From: Paradevosia shaoguanensis
GTDB taxonomy: Bacteria > Pseudomonadota > Alphaproteobacteria > Rhizobiales > Devosiaceae
Assembly (NCBI RefSeq): GCF_016801025.1
Contig: NZ_CP068983.1
Location: 2,968,501 to 3,032,500 of the forward strand
Direction of reading: 5' to 3'
DNA length: 64,000 nt
How positions within the stretch are numbered: the first letter of the stretch is position 1; the number at the start of each line of letters is the position of its first letter. The notes under the pieces are model-generated. The model was not told the DNA's origin. It searched no databases and saw only the letters and a program-made list of their open reading frames with translations. Shown here piece by piece: positions 9,203-18,115 of the stretch. A program made the position numbers and the translations under genes.

Positions 9203-9701
9203 TATCTCTCACCTCGTTATGGCGCTGGGCGGTACGGTTGTTGGCAAGATCCGGCTACAAAAAGTGGTTTATCTACTGGATCAGCTAGGCCTAGATAGTG
9301 GTTTTGATTTTGACTACCACCACTATGGTCCATACTCTGCCGGCTTGGCTGAAGCAGTCGACTTGAAAATCATATTTGGTGATTTGTCAGAAGAGCAAAG
9401 ACGTCGCCAAAGTGATGGTGTGCCTTATACCGTTTTTACTGCTAATACTGATGTCGGACGCTTTAAAGGTGAAGACGTTGGTGATTTGAAGTGGCTGGAT
9501 GTCGAAAGATATTCGGCGCTGTTTGAAAAATACTCTGCGACCACACTCGAGCTCGCCGCCACGGCATTTTGGTTGGCGCACGAGGAGCAGTACACGGATT
9601 GGCGCTCGGAGCTGGTGAAGCGGAAGGGTGTTAAGACTGAGAACGGTCGCGTGGAACAAGCTACGCAATTGTTAAAAGAGTTGGGCTTGTCGCTAAAGTA
9701 G
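9192..9701 (+). CDS. YwgA-like protein paired with the HD phosphohydrolase
   Basis: A 169-residue soluble protein whose N-terminal half (GKIRLQKVVYLLDQLG, then FDYHHYGPYSAGLAEAVD) matches the YwgA-type family and resembles the wider SocA/Panacea (DUF4065) helical fold. In Bacillus subtilis ywgA is encoded near the HD gene ywfO, which supports a conserved functional pair. The ATG at 9192 overlaps the HD stop by 11 bases, indicating translational coupling. It may act as a regulator or antitoxin-like partner of the HD enzyme; that is inference. No membrane segment or catalytic motif is seen. Confidence 0.75.
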   Translation: MSVDISHLVMALGGTVVGKIRLQKVVYLLDQLGLDSGFDFDYHHYGPYSAGLAEAVDLKIIFGDLSEEQRRRQSDGVPYTVFTANTDVGRFKGEDVGDLKWLDVERYSALFEKYSATTLELAATAFWLAHEEQYTDWRSELVKRKGVKTENGRVEQATQLLKELGLSLK

Positions 9702-9717
9702 CACGGTAGGCGAAGCG

Positions 9718-10065
9718 CTACCTGCCGCCCCACGGATTCACCATGAACTGGAACGGCGTCACCCGCATCTTTGCGGCCATCCCCACGAGATAGCCAGCGC
9801 GGACCCAGCCGCCGGCGAGGTCGGGGGTGAGTTCGGGGCCGAGTTGGCACCAGTCGCCGTTGCGGGTGCAGTGTTCGAGCGTGACTTGCTGGTTCTTGGC
9901 CAGGTTGCCGATGACGGGGGCCGTCCAGCCGGGGGCGGTGCGGACCTGGAGGATGGCTGTGCTGCGGGCGGTCGGTTCGGCGGCCTGCGCGGGCGTGAGG
10001 AACGGCATCGTGGCCAGGAGGGCGAGGGCGGAGAGGGTCAGGGATTTGGCTTTTTGCGTGCGCAT
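9718..10065 (-). CDS. Secreted bacterial-SH3 protein
   Basis: A 115-residue protein with a signal peptide (cleavage after AQA, about residue 27) and a single divergent SH3b domain (TAILQVRTAPGWTAPVIGNLAKNQQVTLEHCTRNGDWCQLG...GGWVRAGYL). The Cys pair at the CxxxxxWC position matches the other SH3b proteins of this window. The ATG at 10065 is chosen because the signal peptide begins there, with GAGGAGTCC upstream. It converges with the YwgA-like gene 16 bases away and marks the right edge of the insert. Confidence 0.8.
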   Translation of the reverse strand: MRTQKAKSLTLSALALLATMPFLTPAQAAEPTARSTAILQVRTAPGWTAPVIGNLAKNQQVTLEHCTRNGDWCQLGPELTPDLAGGWVRAGYLVGMAAKMRVTPFQFMVNPWGGR

Positions 10066-10183
10066 GGCGGGACTCCTCGGAAAGTGAATCAGGATTTGAG
10101 AGGCGGATTGGTTCCGGGTCAATTGGGTGTGATCGGGCTGGGGGATGAGGGTGTTCGCGGGTGAGTTTGGGGGGCTGGCTTAC

Positions 10184-10223
10184 CCCCCCCCTGTCCCCTC
10201 CCCGCAAGGGGGAGGGAGATTGG
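10184..10223. repeat. Palindromic GC-rich intergenic repeat
   Basis: C-run and G-run arms (CCCCTCCCC, GCAA loop, GGGGGAGGG) form a hairpin of the type scattered through rhizobial intergenic regions. Similar CTCCCC/GGGGAG palindromes occur near 22.98, 29.6 and 50.8 kb. The 238-base gap 10066-10303 holds nothing else that I recognise. Confidence 0.5.
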
Positions 10224-10303
10224 GGGCGCGTTCCGTGGGGGAGGTTGTGGGAGGGCGCTGCGGCTTCGCGGGGCCGGCCCTTGTGGGGCCGGCATGAGGC
10301 GGG

Positions 10304-12946
10304 TCAGTCGGCGCTGAGGTCGGCGCCTTCGAGGGTGTCGAGTTCCATTTCGCGCAGGCGCTTGATTTCGTCGCGGAGGCGCGCGGCGCGTTCGAATTCG
10401 AGGTTGGTGGCGGCTTCGCGCATCTGGGCTTCGAGGTCCTTGATGACGGCGGCGAGGTTGGCGCCGACCTGGACCTGTTCCTTGCCGTCCTTGCCCTTGC
10501 CGATCGAGACCGTGACGTGGTCGCGCTCGGCCACCGAATCTACGATGTCGAGGATGTTGGAGCGCACCGATTGCGGGGTGATGCCGTTGGCCTCGTTGTA
10601 GGCCACCTGCTTTTCGCGACGGCGGTTGGTTTCGGCCAGCGCCCGCTCCATCGAGCCGGTGGTGTTGTCGGCATAGAGGATGACACGGCCATCGACGTTA
10701 CGCGCGGCGCGGCCGATGGTCTGGATGAGGGAGGTTTCCGAGCGCAGGAACCCTTCCTTGTCGGCGTCGAGGATGGCGACGAGCCCGCATTCGGGGATGT
10801 CGAGGCCTTCGCGCAGGAGGTTGATGCCGACGAGGACGTCGAAGGCGCCAAGGCGCAGGTCGCGGATGATCTCTATGCGCTCGATGGTGTCGATGTCCGA
10901 GTGCATGTAGCGCACGCGGATGCCCTGCTCGTGCATGTATTCGGTCAGGTCCTCGGCCATCTTCTTGGTGAGGACGGTGACGAGGGTGCGGTAGCCGTTT
11001 TTCGAGGTCTGGCGGATCTCGTCGACGACGTCGTCCACCTGGCTCTTGGCCGGGCGGATCTCGACGGGCGGGTCGATGAGGCCGGTGGGGCGGATGACCT
11101 GCTCGGCGAAGACGCCGCCGGTCTGCTCCATTTCCCATGAGCCCGGCGTGGCCGAGACATAGACCGATTGCGGGCGCATGGCGTTCCACTCCTCGAAGCG
11201 CAGCGGGCGATTGTCCATGCAGGAGGGGAGGCGGAAGCCATATTCGGCGAGGGTCGCCTTGCGGCGTAGGTCGCCGCGATACATGGCGCCGAGCTGGCCG
11301 ATGGTGACGTGGGACTCGTCCACGAACACCAGCGCGTTGTCGGGCAGGTATTCGAAGAGCGTCGGCGGGGGCTCGCCGGGGCGGCGGCCGGAGAAGTAGC
11401 GCGAATAGTTCTCGATGCCGGCGCAGGAGCCGGTGGCTTCCATCATCTCCAGATCGAAGAGCGTGCGCTGTTCGAGGCGCTGGGCTTCGAGGAAGCGGCC
11501 GGCGCCGTTGAGTTCCTGGAGGCGCGCGGCAAGCTCCTGCTTGATGAGCTTGATGGCCTGGTTCATCGTCGTGCGCGGCGTGACGTGGTGGCTGTTGGCG
11601 AAGACGCGGATGAAGGTGAGGTCGGACGACTTCTTGCCGGTCAGCGGATCGAACTCGGCGATGGATTCCACCTCGTTGCCGAAGAGGGTGATGCGCCAGG
11701 CGGCGTCTTCATAGTGGGCCGGGAAGAGTTCGATGGTGTCGCCGCGAACCCGGAAGGTGCCGCGCACGAAGCCGGTGTCGCCGCGCTTGTATTGCAGGGC
11801 GACGAGCTTGGCGAGGAGCTCGCGCTGGTCGATCTTCTCGCCCTTCTGCACGTCGATGGTCATGGCCGTATAGTCTTCGACCGAGCCGATACCGTAGATG
11901 CAGGAGACCGAGGCGACGATGATGACGTCGTCGCGTTCGAGCAAAGCGCGGGTGGCCGAGTGGCGCATCCGGTCGATCTGCTCGTTGATGGTGGATTCCT
12001 TCTCGATATAGGTGTCGGTGCGCGGGACGTAGGCCTCGGGCTGGTAATAGTCGTAGTAGGAGACGAAGTACTCGACCGCGTTTTCCGGGAAGAAGGATTT
12101 GAACTCGCCATAGAGCTGGGCGGCCAGCGTCTTGTTGGGGGCGAGGATCAGGGCCGGGCGGTTGGTGCGGGCGATGACCTGGGCGGCGGTGAAGGTCTTG
12201 CCCGAGCCGGTGACGCCGAGCAGGACCTGGTCGGTCTCGCCGTTCTCGATGCCTTCGATGAGTTCGCCGATGGCGGTGGGCTGGTCGCCGCGCGGCTCGT
12301 AATCGGTGACGAGCTTGAAGGGGATGCCGCCTTCGCGCTTGTCGGGGCGCTCGGGGCGGTGGGGCACCCAGGGGGCGGAGCCCTCCACTTCCTTGCGGCC
12401 GTGGAGGATGATGTCTTCGAGGGCCCGGACGGTGGCGCTGATGCCGACGGTGGCGGCGCCTTCGAGGGACGAGCCGCGCTTCTTCGACTTGGCCTTGGCG
12501 GTATCGAGCGCTTCGCGCAGCTTGCCCAGGACTTCCGGGTCCTTGGCGGCTTCGCGGGAGATGTCGCGCGCGGTCATGCGGTCGCGGGCGGCGCCGGAGG
12601 GCATGTGGTTGAAGCCGGCCTGGATGCCTTCCTCGAGGCCGGGCAGGTTGGTGGGGCGATCCACCGAATTGGCCTTGGACTTGGGGGCCTTGAGCGCCAT
12701 GCCAGTGGCGGTGTCGCGCTTGGACTGGGTGGTGCGGCGCTTTTCGAGCGCGGTTTTGGGCGCAGGTTTGGCGGCTTCCTCGGCGGCGGCGCGATCGGCA
12801 CGGTCGAGGGCGCGCTTGTTGCGCAGGCGCTCCTGGGGCAGGGGCTTGCTCGCGGCCAGATCCTCGGCCTTCTCGATCTCGCCCAGGAAGTCGTCGATGG
12901 AGAATTCGGCTTTGCCCGGACGGGCGGATTTCTTTTCGGAGGCCAT
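10304..12946 (-). CDS. uvrB: UvrABC system protein B with long N-terminal extension
   Basis: DNA damage recognition helicase subunit that receives DNA from UvrA and recruits UvrC. The 880-residue product has Walker [11 protein letters not shown], the beta-hairpin region with [12 protein letters not shown], the DESH helicase motif, the superfamily 2 motif QTIGRAARN, and a C-terminal UVR helix pair for UvrC binding ([12 protein letters not shown]). The canonical UvrB core starts only around residue 205 ([16 protein letters not shown]). The preceding charged Lys/Arg/Ala-rich extension is known from related alphaproteobacteria. The ATG at 12946 (MASEKKS) is preferred over a start 16 codons upstream, but this is uncertain. 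Confidence 0.97.
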   Translation of the reverse strand: MASEKKSARPGKAEFSIDDFLGEIEKAEDLAASKPLPQERLRNKRALDRADRAAAEEAAKPAPKTALEKRRTTQSKRDTATGMALKAPKSKANSVDRPTNLPGLEEGIQAGFNHMPSGAARDRMTARDISREAAKDPEVLGKLREALDTAKAKSKKRGSSLEGAATVGISATVRALEDIILHGRKEVEGSAPWVPHRPERPDKREGGIPFKLVTDYEPRGDQPTAIGELIEGIENGETDQVLLGVTGSGKTFTAAQVIARTNRPALILAPNKTLAAQLYGEFKSFFPENAVEYFVSYYDYYQPEAYVPRTDTYIEKESTINEQIDRMRHSATRALLERDDVIIVASVSCIYGIGSVEDYTAMTIDVQKGEKIDQRELLAKLVALQYKRGDTGFVRGTFRVRGDTIELFPAHYEDAAWRITLFGNEVESIAEFDPLTGKKSSDLTFIRVFANSHHVTPRTTMNQAIKLIKQELAARLQELNGAGRFLEAQRLEQRTLFDLEMMEATGSCAGIENYSRYFSGRRPGEPPPTLFEYLPDNALVFVDESHVTIGQLGAMYRGDLRRKATLAEYGFRLPSCMDNRPLRFEEWNAMRPQSVYVSATPGSWEMEQTGGVFAEQVIRPTGLIDPPVEIRPAKSQVDDVVDEIRQTSKNGYRTLVTVLTKKMAEDLTEYMHEQGIRVRYMHSDIDTIERIEIIRDLRLGAFDVLVGINLLREGLDIPECGLVAILDADKEGFLRSETSLIQTIGRAARNVDGRVILYADNTTGSMERALAETNRRREKQVAYNEANGITPQSVRSNILDIVDSVAERDHVTVSIGKGKDGKEQVQVGANLAAVIKDLEAQMREAATNLEFERAARLRDEIKRLREMELDTLEGADLSAD

Positions 12947-13183
12947 TGTCGATCCGTCTGCTGGCGCGGAGGCAGTTTCCTCCGACGCTCCCACGATAGA
13001 TAGGGCTCGTGACAGGTTATGTCAGTAGTGGCGTGATTGGTTGCCTCTGCTTAGCACGGCATGAACGTAAAGGGAACAGGGGCATAGGCGCCAAACGTAG
13101 ATGTAGGGCAGCGATACGCGATTGCCAGAGCGACGGCGAGAGGCCTGCATGGCAAGAGGGATGGAGGAAGCGAGGTGGTGTTC

Positions 13184-13525
13184 ATGGACATCGTGAAGGG
13201 CGGCAATCTGCTGGTGGCGTTCCTGGTGGAACTGGCGATGCTGGCGGCGTTCGTCGTGTGGGCGTTGAGTCTGGAGCAGGCCGGTTGGCTCAAGTGGGTG
13301 ACCGCGGCGGTGGCGGTGGTCTTGGCGGCGACGGCCTGGGGCATCTTCGCGGCGCCGAAATCCGGAACGCGGCTGGGCGAGCCGTGGCTGACAGTCTTCA
13401 AGGTCGCGCTGTTCGCCCTAGCGGCGCTCGCCCTCCATGCGGCAGGCCAGACGGAATGGGGTTTGGCGCTGGGCGTCGTGGCTGCCGCGAACCTGGTGCT
13501 GATGCATGCCTGGGGACAGGCCTAA
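13184..13525 (+). CDS. YrdB-family small membrane protein (DUF2568)
   Basis: A 113-residue protein with four hydrophobic helices and the family pattern LVELAMLAAFVVWAL, then AAPKSGTRL and LHAAG. This matches YrdB/DUF2568 proteins of unknown function. The ATG at 13184 has GAAGCGAGG upstream; a GTG nine bases earlier is possible. The 3' end overlaps the convergent DUF1801 gene by four bases. Confidence 0.8.
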   Translation: MDIVKGGNLLVAFLVELAMLAAFVVWALSLEQAGWLKWVTAAVAVVLAATAWGIFAAPKSGTRLGEPWLTVFKVALFALAALALHAAGQTEWGLALGVVAAANLVLMHAWGQA

Positions 13526-13977
13526 GGAAGCGGCACCGCTGGCTTGCCGGGAGTTATGCTGCTGCGACCAGTCTTGCGGTGATAGGTCAGGGCCGCACGG
13601 AGGCACAGTGCAAGTGGTGCCTGCGGCAATGGGGCTGTCGTCGGGACGATGATCGCACGATTGCCTTCGAAGGCAAAAATATCGGCGAAGCTGGCGCGGA
13701 ATGCCTCGATCAGATTGGTCTTGCAGTTGAGTAGTACTGCACCGGCATCGGGAGCCGATTTGGTGGCGCCCAGTCGAATGGTGGTGCCGCTTCTGCTGGC
13801 TTCGGTCAAGTAAGCCGGTTCGCCCCATTTGAGCGTTTCGGTGAGCGGGCCGACACCTTCGGTCTGCGTTGCCACGGCAAATATGAGCGCACGAATTTCC
13901 AGCAGGCGCGCGCCCACAGGCGCGGGATAGTGCGACAGGGCCCGGGCAACGGGCTCGGGAACCGGCGGGGCGTTCAT
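13522..13977 (-). CDS. DUF1801 domain protein
   Basis: A 151-residue protein with the DUF1801 signature: an N-terminal helix ending in REIRALI-like LLEIRALIF, then LKWGEPAYLT, followed by small beta strands (GTTIRLG, AVLLNCKT). Function is unknown; the fold is a small alpha/beta domain often seen next to regulators. Its start overlaps the stop of the AraC gene (ATGA), so the two are a translationally coupled operon. Confidence 0.85.
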   Translation of the reverse strand: MNAPPVPEPVARALSHYPAPVGARLLEIRALIFAVATQTEGVGPLTETLKWGEPAYLTEASRSGTTIRLGATKSAPDAGAVLLNCKTNLIEAFRASFADIFAFEGNRAIIVPTTAPLPQAPLALCLRAALTYHRKTGRSSITPGKPAVPLP

Positions 13978-14840
13978 GGCGCGGACTTGAGCGGGAGGTG
14001 GATGTCCGTTCGCAGTTCGGTCTGCGGTACATGGCGCGGATCGTTGAGGTAGGCTTCAAAGATCGGAGCATCGGCGGGTTCCTGACCGGACGCGGGCAAC
14101 CAGACGCCCAGGAGCCAGCGATAGGCCCCGCGCATGTCGGCATAGGGGCCGATATAGCTCAGCTTCGCATAGGGGCCGCCGCGCAGGACGGTTTCAACCA
14201 GCGGTGGATCGATCGACAAAGAGCCGGTGATCGGCAGGCAGGCCCGCGAGCACAGCGCCGCCTCGGCGCCGAGATCCGGATCATCGAAAAAGAGCCCGAT
14301 CATCTCGGGCTGAGCGGGCAAGGCCCGGCGCGCGACCAGCTCCGCGAAGAGCCTCCCCATTGCATGGTCGATGGCCATGTAGGAGCCGGTATGATCGATG
14401 CCCGCGCAGCGCCGCTCGGGCAGATATTCGATCGTCACGGGGAAAGCATGCGCATCGCCGACGGCGTTGGCGGCCTTGAAGTCGGCATGCGAACCGCTGG
14501 CGCGATAGGCCGCCGGGCCGACGCCGAATGCATCCCTGAAGGCGCGGCCGAAGGTGTCGGCGAATCCGTATCCGGCGCGCTTCGCGACGGCCTCGAGAGC
14601 CATGTCCGAGTTGGAGAGACGTTCGGCAGCCCGCTGGAGCCGTAGCCTGCGAATGGTGGCGACGATGGTTTCGCCGCGCATGGCCGAGTAGATGCGGCTC
14701 CAGTGATAGGGCGAAAGGCACGCAACTTCCGCCAGCCGGTCGAAGGAAAGGTCGTCCTCCAGATGGGCGTAGACGTAGTCGAGCATCCTGTTCAGACGGT
14801 CGTTATAGCTGTCCTGGATGTGCATCGAGACCTCGGTCAT
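13974..14840 (-). CDS. AraC-family regulator with GyrI-like effector domain
   Basis: A 288-residue transcription regulator with an N-terminal AraC DNA-binding domain (residues about 10-110, two HTH motifs: LSFDRLAEVACLSPYHWSRI and MALEAVAKRAGYGFADTFGRAF) and a C-terminal GyrI-like small-molecule-binding domain (about 130-285, HTGSYMAIDHAMGRLF and YIGPYADM). The order matches SoxS/Rob-type regulators with an added ligand sensor, usually involved in drug or small-molecule response. Overlap with the DUF1801 gene suggests joint expression. Confidence 0.92.
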   Translation of the reverse strand: MTEVSMHIQDSYNDRLNRMLDYVYAHLEDDLSFDRLAEVACLSPYHWSRIYSAMRGETIVATIRRLRLQRAAERLSNSDMALEAVAKRAGYGFADTFGRAFRDAFGVGPAAYRASGSHADFKAANAVGDAHAFPVTIEYLPERRCAGIDHTGSYMAIDHAMGRLFAELVARRALPAQPEMIGLFFDDPDLGAEAALCSRACLPITGSLSIDPPLVETVLRGGPYAKLSYIGPYADMRGAYRWLLGVWLPASGQEPADAPIFEAYLNDPRHVPQTELRTDIHLPLKSAP

Positions 14841-14952
14841 GCTTCAAGTCATAGAGACTCTTCGCACGACATGGACAGGCAAATCCTGCGGATCTGCCCG
14901 CCCCGACGATCGAGGAGGCAGGATGAGGCTGACCCAGCCTGCCCGGATATTC

Positions 14953-15828
14953 CTAGAACTGCGGCGGCTTGGGCGGCAGTTCGGCCGAGAGAAAGGCCGG
15001 GACGGCGAGTTTCATGATTTCGACGTTGAGCGGATTGAAGAAGACGCCGACATGCGAGCTGCCGGGCAGGATGAGCATCTGCGTCTTGGAGAGACCGTTG
15101 ATATCGCCGTTCTCGGTACCGCCGAGGAGCTTGTAGAGGGATTCAAGATGGCCGAGCGTGACGATGTCGGCATCTCCGCCGATGAGCAGAGTGGGCGACT
15201 TGATGGCCTTGATCTCGGTCTCCGGCCAGGAGAACGGCGCTTCGAGCGCGATCATCTTGACGGCGAAATCACGGAAGTGCTCGGGCGTAGGCGAAAGGCG
15301 CTTGTATTCGGCCTCGAGCGGGCCGCCGATGAACATTTCCGGTGTCATGGTGGCGACCATGGCGTCGTAGCCTTCGGCGAGGCCTTCGGAGGAATAGCCG
15401 GCTGAGGCGGCAACCAGGCGGTTGACCTTTTCCGGGTGGCGGATGACGAGCTGCAGGGCGATGCCTGCGCCCATGGAATAGCCGAAGATGTCGGCTTTCT
15501 CGACGTCGAGCGCATCGAGGGCGGCGGCGACATCGTCGGCCATGCCTTCATAGGTGATGGGCGTGTCGCGATCGGTGGTGCGACCGTGACCTTGCATTTC
15601 AAGGGCGATGACCTTGTGGTCTTTGGCGAGGGTCGGGATGAGGCCGGCCCAGTTGGTGTCGATATTCATCCAGGCGCCATGGATCAGCACCAGCGGCTCG
15701 CCCGAGCCGTGGACCTCGTAGTACATTTCAAGGCCATTGACGGGGAGCGTGCCGGACTGATCCTGGGCGAAGGCGGGAGCGGCGAACAGGGTGGCGACCG
15801 CAAGGGCGGCCAAAGCGGTGATCTTCAT
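14953..15828 (-). CDS. Exported alpha/beta hydrolase
   Basis: A 291-residue protein with a signal peptide (MKITALAALAVATLFAAPAFAQ) and an alpha/beta hydrolase fold. The oxyanion HG (LIHGAW), nucleophile elbow GYSMG (Ser about 120), acid (GGDADIV) and His (GSSHVG) are all visible, so the enzyme should be active. The substrate is unknown; the closest-looking relatives are esterases and peptidases acting in the periplasm. The ATG at 15828 has GAGAGGATACGACC upstream. A 112-base gap separates it from the AraC gene in the same direction. Confidence 0.88.
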   Translation of the reverse strand: MKITALAALAVATLFAAPAFAQDQSGTLPVNGLEMYYEVHGSGEPLVLIHGAWMNIDTNWAGLIPTLAKDHKVIALEMQGHGRTTDRDTPITYEGMADDVAAALDALDVEKADIFGYSMGAGIALQLVIRHPEKVNRLVAASAGYSSEGLAEGYDAMVATMTPEMFIGGPLEAEYKRLSPTPEHFRDFAVKMIALEAPFSWPETEIKAIKSPTLLIGGDADIVTLGHLESLYKLLGGTENGDINGLSKTQMLILPGSSHVGVFFNPLNVEIMKLAVPAFLSAELPPKPPQF

Positions 15829-15903
15829 GGTCGTATCCTCTCGTTTTCGGTTCGGGCTGTTGCCCTTCCTGCCAACACGACGAACGAGGATATGGAAGAT
15901 CGA

Positions 15904-15935
15904 CACGCCCCCGACGATTTTTCGCGGGGGGCGTG
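15904..15935 (-). terminator. Stem-loop after the SH3 gene at 15956
   Basis: A 9-bp perfect stem (15904-15912 with 15927-15935) 20 bases past the stop of the SH3 gene on the minus strand. No T-run follows, so it may be only a weak terminator or an mRNA 3' protector. Confidence 0.45.
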
Positions 15936-15955
15936 CGGAGCGGGAAGCTTGTGGC

Positions 15956-16333
15956 TCAGAAGGACGTGACGCCGAAGCCGAAGGAGACGCCGCCGCCAGG
16001 CCCGACACCCATGCCGAAGCCGAAGCTGGGCTCGACCGGGGTGATCTCGACGATCTCGTCGTCGTCATCATCATAGCCGTAGTCGAAATCGAGCTTGCTC
16101 TGCTTGACCCAGCCATCGGGGCCCGGGTGCTTGATGTAGCACCAGCCGTAATCGCAGCCGGTGACGTTGACCTCTTCGCCGGCATAGAGCGTATCGACCC
16201 AGCTGCCGTAGGAACTGGCGTCGTCGCGGACCTTGACGGTGCCGGTGGCGACGGCGGGGGAGGCGTAAGCGGCTGCCGCGGAGAGCGCGAAAGCAGCAGC
16301 GGCGGCGAGCGTGGCAATCGAGAACTTGTTCAT
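15956..16333 (-). CDS. Secreted bacterial-SH3 protein with Asp-rich linker
   Basis: A 125-residue protein with a signal peptide (cleavage about residue 24, AYA/SPA), an SH3b domain (VATGTVKVRDDASSYGSWVDTLYAGEEVNVTGCDYGWCYIKHPGPDGWV; Cys pair conserved), a run of Asp (YDDDDDE, about 90) and a Gly/Phe-rich end. It belongs to the same paralogous family as the other SH3b proteins here. The acidic run could bind cations; this is only a guess. Confidence 0.85.
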   Translation of the reverse strand: MNKFSIATLAAAAAFALSAAAAYASPAVATGTVKVRDDASSYGSWVDTLYAGEEVNVTGCDYGWCYIKHPGPDGWVKQSKLDFDYGYDDDDDEIVEITPVEPSFGFGMGVGPGGGVSFGFGVTSF

Positions 16334-16499
16334 GGCGGTAGCCCTTTGTCCCTGTCAGCGGCGCGGGGCCGCGGTTCATGGCGAGGAGATTGCGCCGTGC
16401 CGGCTGAACCGTGGCTGAATGGGAGTGCCCAAATTCTGCTGGAGGTGTGGCAGCACTCGGCTAGGGTGGTGGCCGAATAGTGCGGGTGAGGGGGAACGG

Positions 16500-17501
16500 T
16501 TGCTCAAGGCGCTGGTCTGGATAGGTGCGGCGGTAGCGCTGGTTGCGGTCGGAGTGCTCGTGGCGTTCCAGGTGAGCCCGTGGCCGGGAGCAATGCTGAT
16601 CCGGCGGGCTTTCGACGAAGGGGCGCGGCATACTTCGGAGGCTCTCCAGAAGCATGTGCCTGCGGGGATCGGGGCGATGCTCGACGTGTCCTATGAACCG
16701 GGAGATGCGGCGGCCAGGCTCGATGTCTACTTTCCCGAGGGACGATTGGGGCCTGATGGGGCGTTGCCGACCGTCGTGTGGGTGCATGGCGGGGGTTGGG
16801 TATCGGGGAGCAAGGCGCAGATCGGGGAATATGCGCGGATACTGGCGGACAAGGGCTTCACCGTCGTCAGCGTGGACTATTCCATTGCGCCGGAGAGCAC
16901 TTATCCGATGCCGGTGCGGCAGGTGAACAGGGCGCTGGCATTCCTGGCGGAACAGGGCGCGCAGTTGCATGTGGATGGCAGCCGCATGTTCCTCGCCGGA
17001 GATTCGGGCGGAGCGCATATCGTGGCGCAGGTAGCCAACGTGGTGGCGGTGCCGGACTATGCCGCGGCGATGGGCATTTCTCCGGGGATCGATCCAGACC
17101 AGCTCATCGGGATATTGCTGTTCTGCGGTGCCTATGACATGGCGCTGGCCGATCTTGACGGCCCCTTCGGCAGTTTCATTCGCACGGTGCTGTGGGCCTA
17201 TAGCGGCAGCAAGGATTTTCAGGACGATCCGGCGTTCAAGACGGCCTCGATCGTCGACTACGTCACCGCGGCCTTTCCGCCGGCCTTCATATCGGTGGGC
17301 AATGCCGACCCGCTCAAGCCGCATTCGACGGAACTGGCAAAGAAGCTCGACGACGTGGGGGCCAGCGTCGAGACACTGTTCTTTCCTGACGATTACCAGC
17401 CACAGCTGCAGCACGAATATCAATTCGACCTGGACTTGGCGGCGGCGCAGGAGGCGCTGACGCGGGCGGTGGCGTTTCTCCGTGCCAGGGCCGGGGAATA
17501 G
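16500..17501 (+). CDS. Membrane-anchored alpha/beta hydrolase (HSL/lipase-like)
   Basis: A 333-residue esterase-type protein of the hormone-sensitive-lipase family: N-terminal signal anchor (residues 3-22), oxyanion motif HGGGW, nucleophile motif GDSGG, catalytic Asp in NADPLKPH and His in the LQHEYQF region. The TTG at 16500 is proposed as start because GAGGGGG lies just upstream and the anchor begins there. A longer in-frame start at 16419 adds 27 residues with no family features. The substrate is probably a small acyl ester. Confidence 0.85.
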   Translation: MLKALVWIGAAVALVAVGVLVAFQVSPWPGAMLIRRAFDEGARHTSEALQKHVPAGIGAMLDVSYEPGDAAARLDVYFPEGRLGPDGALPTVVWVHGGGWVSGSKAQIGEYARILADKGFTVVSVDYSIAPESTYPMPVRQVNRALAFLAEQGAQLHVDGSRMFLAGDSGGAHIVAQVANVVAVPDYAAAMGISPGIDPDQLIGILLFCGAYDMALADLDGPFGSFIRTVLWAYSGSKDFQDDPAFKTASIVDYVTAAFPPAFISVGNADPLKPHSTELAKKLDDVGASVETLFFPDDYQPQLQHEYQFDLDLAAAQEALTRAVAFLRARAGE

Positions 17502-17589
17502 ATTTTCTGCTTTTTTTGAGGGGCGCGTGTCGATTCCGGCAACTGGCGTTCGTCGTGTCAGCGAAACCCAAGCAAGGAAGGGAAACGTC

Positions 17590-18075
17590 ATGACTGCCGA
17601 AATCCAGAACAAGGCCGAAGATAGCAATCGCGAGCTGGTGCTGACCCGCTTGATCGATGCGCCGCGCGAGCGCGTGTTCGCAGCCTGGACACAGCCGGAT
17701 CTGCTCAAGCAATGGTTCGCGCCGCGGCCCTGGTCGACGCCGGTCGCCGAGCTCGATGTGCGTACGGGTGGCTGGAACTACGTGGTGATGCGCGACCAGG
17801 ACGGAAACGACTATCCGAACCGGGGCATGTACCTGGAAGTCGTGCCGAACGAGAAGATCGTCTTCACGGACGCCTATACGGGCGACTGGCAGCCTTCGGA
17901 CAAGCCGTTCTTCACGGCGGTGCTGACCTTCGAGGACGAAGGCGGCAAGACGCGGTACACGGCGCGGGCGCGGCACTGGACGGTGGAAGATCGCCAGGTG
18001 CACGAGAAGATGGGATTTCACGAGGGTTGGGGCATGTGCGCCGACCAGCTCGAGGAATTGCTCAAGCGCGGTTGA
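17590..18075 (+). CDS. SRPBCC/AHSA1-domain protein
   Basis: A 161-residue single-domain protein of the START-like SRPBCC superfamily (Activator of Hsp90 ATPase homologue 1-like): IDAPRERVFAAWTQPDLLKQWFAP near the N-terminus, GGWNYVVMRDQDG in the middle, and the final helix GWGMCADQLEELL. Such proteins bind hydrophobic ligands; in bacteria they often sit in stress or detoxification operons. The ATG at 17590 follows AAGGAAGGGAAACGTC. It ends at a strong bidirectional terminator. Confidence 0.88.
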   Translation: MTAEIQNKAEDSNRELVLTRLIDAPRERVFAAWTQPDLLKQWFAPRPWSTPVAELDVRTGGWNYVVMRDQDGNDYPNRGMYLEVVPNEKIVFTDAYTGDWQPSDKPFFTAVLTFEDEGGKTRYTARARHWTVEDRQVHEKMGFHEGWGMCADQLEELLKRG

Positions 18076-18081
18076 GGACCA

Positions 18082-18108
18082 AAAACGGGGCCCTGGTGGC
18101 CCCGTTTT
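18082..18108. terminator. Bidirectional intrinsic terminator
   Basis: An 11-bp perfect stem, AAAACGGGGCC (18082-18092) with GGCCCCGTTTT (18098-18108) and a 5-base loop, lies between the convergent SRPBCC and DUF4328 genes. A- and T-rich flanks on both sides suit termination in both directions. Confidence 0.85.
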
Positions 18109-18115
18109 CATTTGG

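Noticed and set aside
11309-13003. Long forward open frame opposite uvrB
   Set aside because: Shadow frame; low complexity Gly/Ala/Val/Asp sequence without family features.
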